NCBI GenBank assembly: GCA_028287415.1
Contig: JAQBPS010000082.1
Span: 1 to 5,334, forward strand
DNA: 5,334 nucleotides
Origin: Bacillota bacterium
GTDB taxonomy: Bacteria; Bacillota; Sulfobacillia; Symbiobacteriales; Symbiobacteriaceae
Direction: 5' to 3'
In this document: one piece after another, positions 5,193 to 5,334 of the stretch
Numbering within the stretch: the stretch's first letter is position 1
Layout of the letters: each line of letters starts with the position of its first letter
Notes under the pieces: generated by a model
What the model was told of the DNA's origin: nothing
Seen by the model: the letters and a program-made list of their open reading frames with translations, nothing else
The model's database searches: none
Position numbers and translations under genes: made by a program

Positions 5193-5334
5193 ATGGAGGC
5201 GGCAGTGGGGCAGGACGCCGGGCTTACTATGTTCGGTATGACAGACCGGGAGCGGGCGGTGGAGGAGCTGGTGGACGCCTACGGCGACGGAATCCTCCAG
5301 CTGGCCTATTTTTATCTGCGGGACCGGAGCCTGG
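5193..5334 (+). CDS. RNA polymerase sigma factor, ECF type, 3'-truncated by the window edge
   Basis: Only the first 47 residues are visible. Residues 20-47 (ERAVEELVDAY, then GDGILQLAYFYLRDRSL) match the start of sigma-70 region 2 as seen in ECF (group 4) factors, where a short acidic helix is followed by a (L/I)xxLAYxxLxDxxxAED pattern. That region binds the core polymerase and, just downstream, the -10 element. The ATG at 5193 is chosen for its 9-base spacing from GGAGGAGG. In-frame ATGs at 5229 and 5238 also precede the conserved part but have no ribosome binding site of their own. ECF factors usually sit beside an anti-sigma gene; that would be beyond the right edge. The regulon and the inducing signal are unknown. 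Confidence 0.8.
   Translation, partial: MEAAVGQDAGLTMFGMTDRERAVEELVDAYGDGILQLAYFYLRDRSL

Noticed and set aside
1..5334. CRISPR array, insertion sequence, phage gene, tRNA or rRNA
   Set aside because: No regularly spaced repeats, transposase or integrase motifs, terminal inverted repeats flanked by duplications, or tRNA-like cloverleaf were seen.

Overview
The window is GC-rich bacterial DNA with strong Shine-Dalgarno sites (AAAGGAG, AAGGAG, GGAGGAGG). Its genes are typical of low-branching or thermophilic Firmicutes: a DUF4015 putative glycoside hydrolase, an SH3-rich N-acetylmuramoyl-L-alanine amidase, an NT5C-type nucleotidase and a YkhA-like acyl-CoA thioesterase. A Symbiobacterium-like high-GC Firmicute is my best guess. 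That is inferred from gene content and base composition, not from an alignment.

Layout. The left edge cuts a plus-strand DUF4015 TIM-barrel gene (2-922). A 206-base spacer follows, holding a 10-bp inverted repeat and an AT-rich promoter-like patch with a perfect TATAAT. Next is a secreted 726-residue cell-wall amidase (1129-3309), ending in a clear Rho-independent terminator (3324-3352). After a convergent junction with a second, 17-bp dyad come three minus-strand genes. In their transcription order these are a hotdog acyl-CoA thioesterase (4983 to 4501), an 85-residue basic, methionine-rich, probably membrane-associated protein (4372 to 4115), and an NT5C-like HAD 5'-nucleotidase (4043 to 3444). 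The right edge cuts the start of a plus-strand ECF-type sigma factor (5193 onward), divergent from the thioesterase.

How they fit together. The two plus-strand genes at the left both point to the envelope: one is a putative glycoside hydrolase, the other an exported peptidoglycan amidase that binds wall through SH3 repeats. The minus-strand trio looks like housekeeping metabolism (acyl-CoA pools, nucleotide dephosphorylation) with a small membrane protein between; the last two could be co-transcribed. The sigma factor starts a new unit whose target and anti-sigma partner lie outside the window.

The least ordinary parts are non-coding. The 209-base divergent spacer (4984-5192) carries a terminator-like hairpin on each strand and a small palindrome between them. 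A short motif, GGGAGCGA, recurs four times, always between genes and always on the plus strand; two copies are alike over about 35 bases. The amidase has exactly two cysteines, which bracket an insertion in its catalytic domain. I see no CRISPR array, mobile element, tRNA, rRNA or recognisable riboswitch, and no clear sign of a wholly new system.
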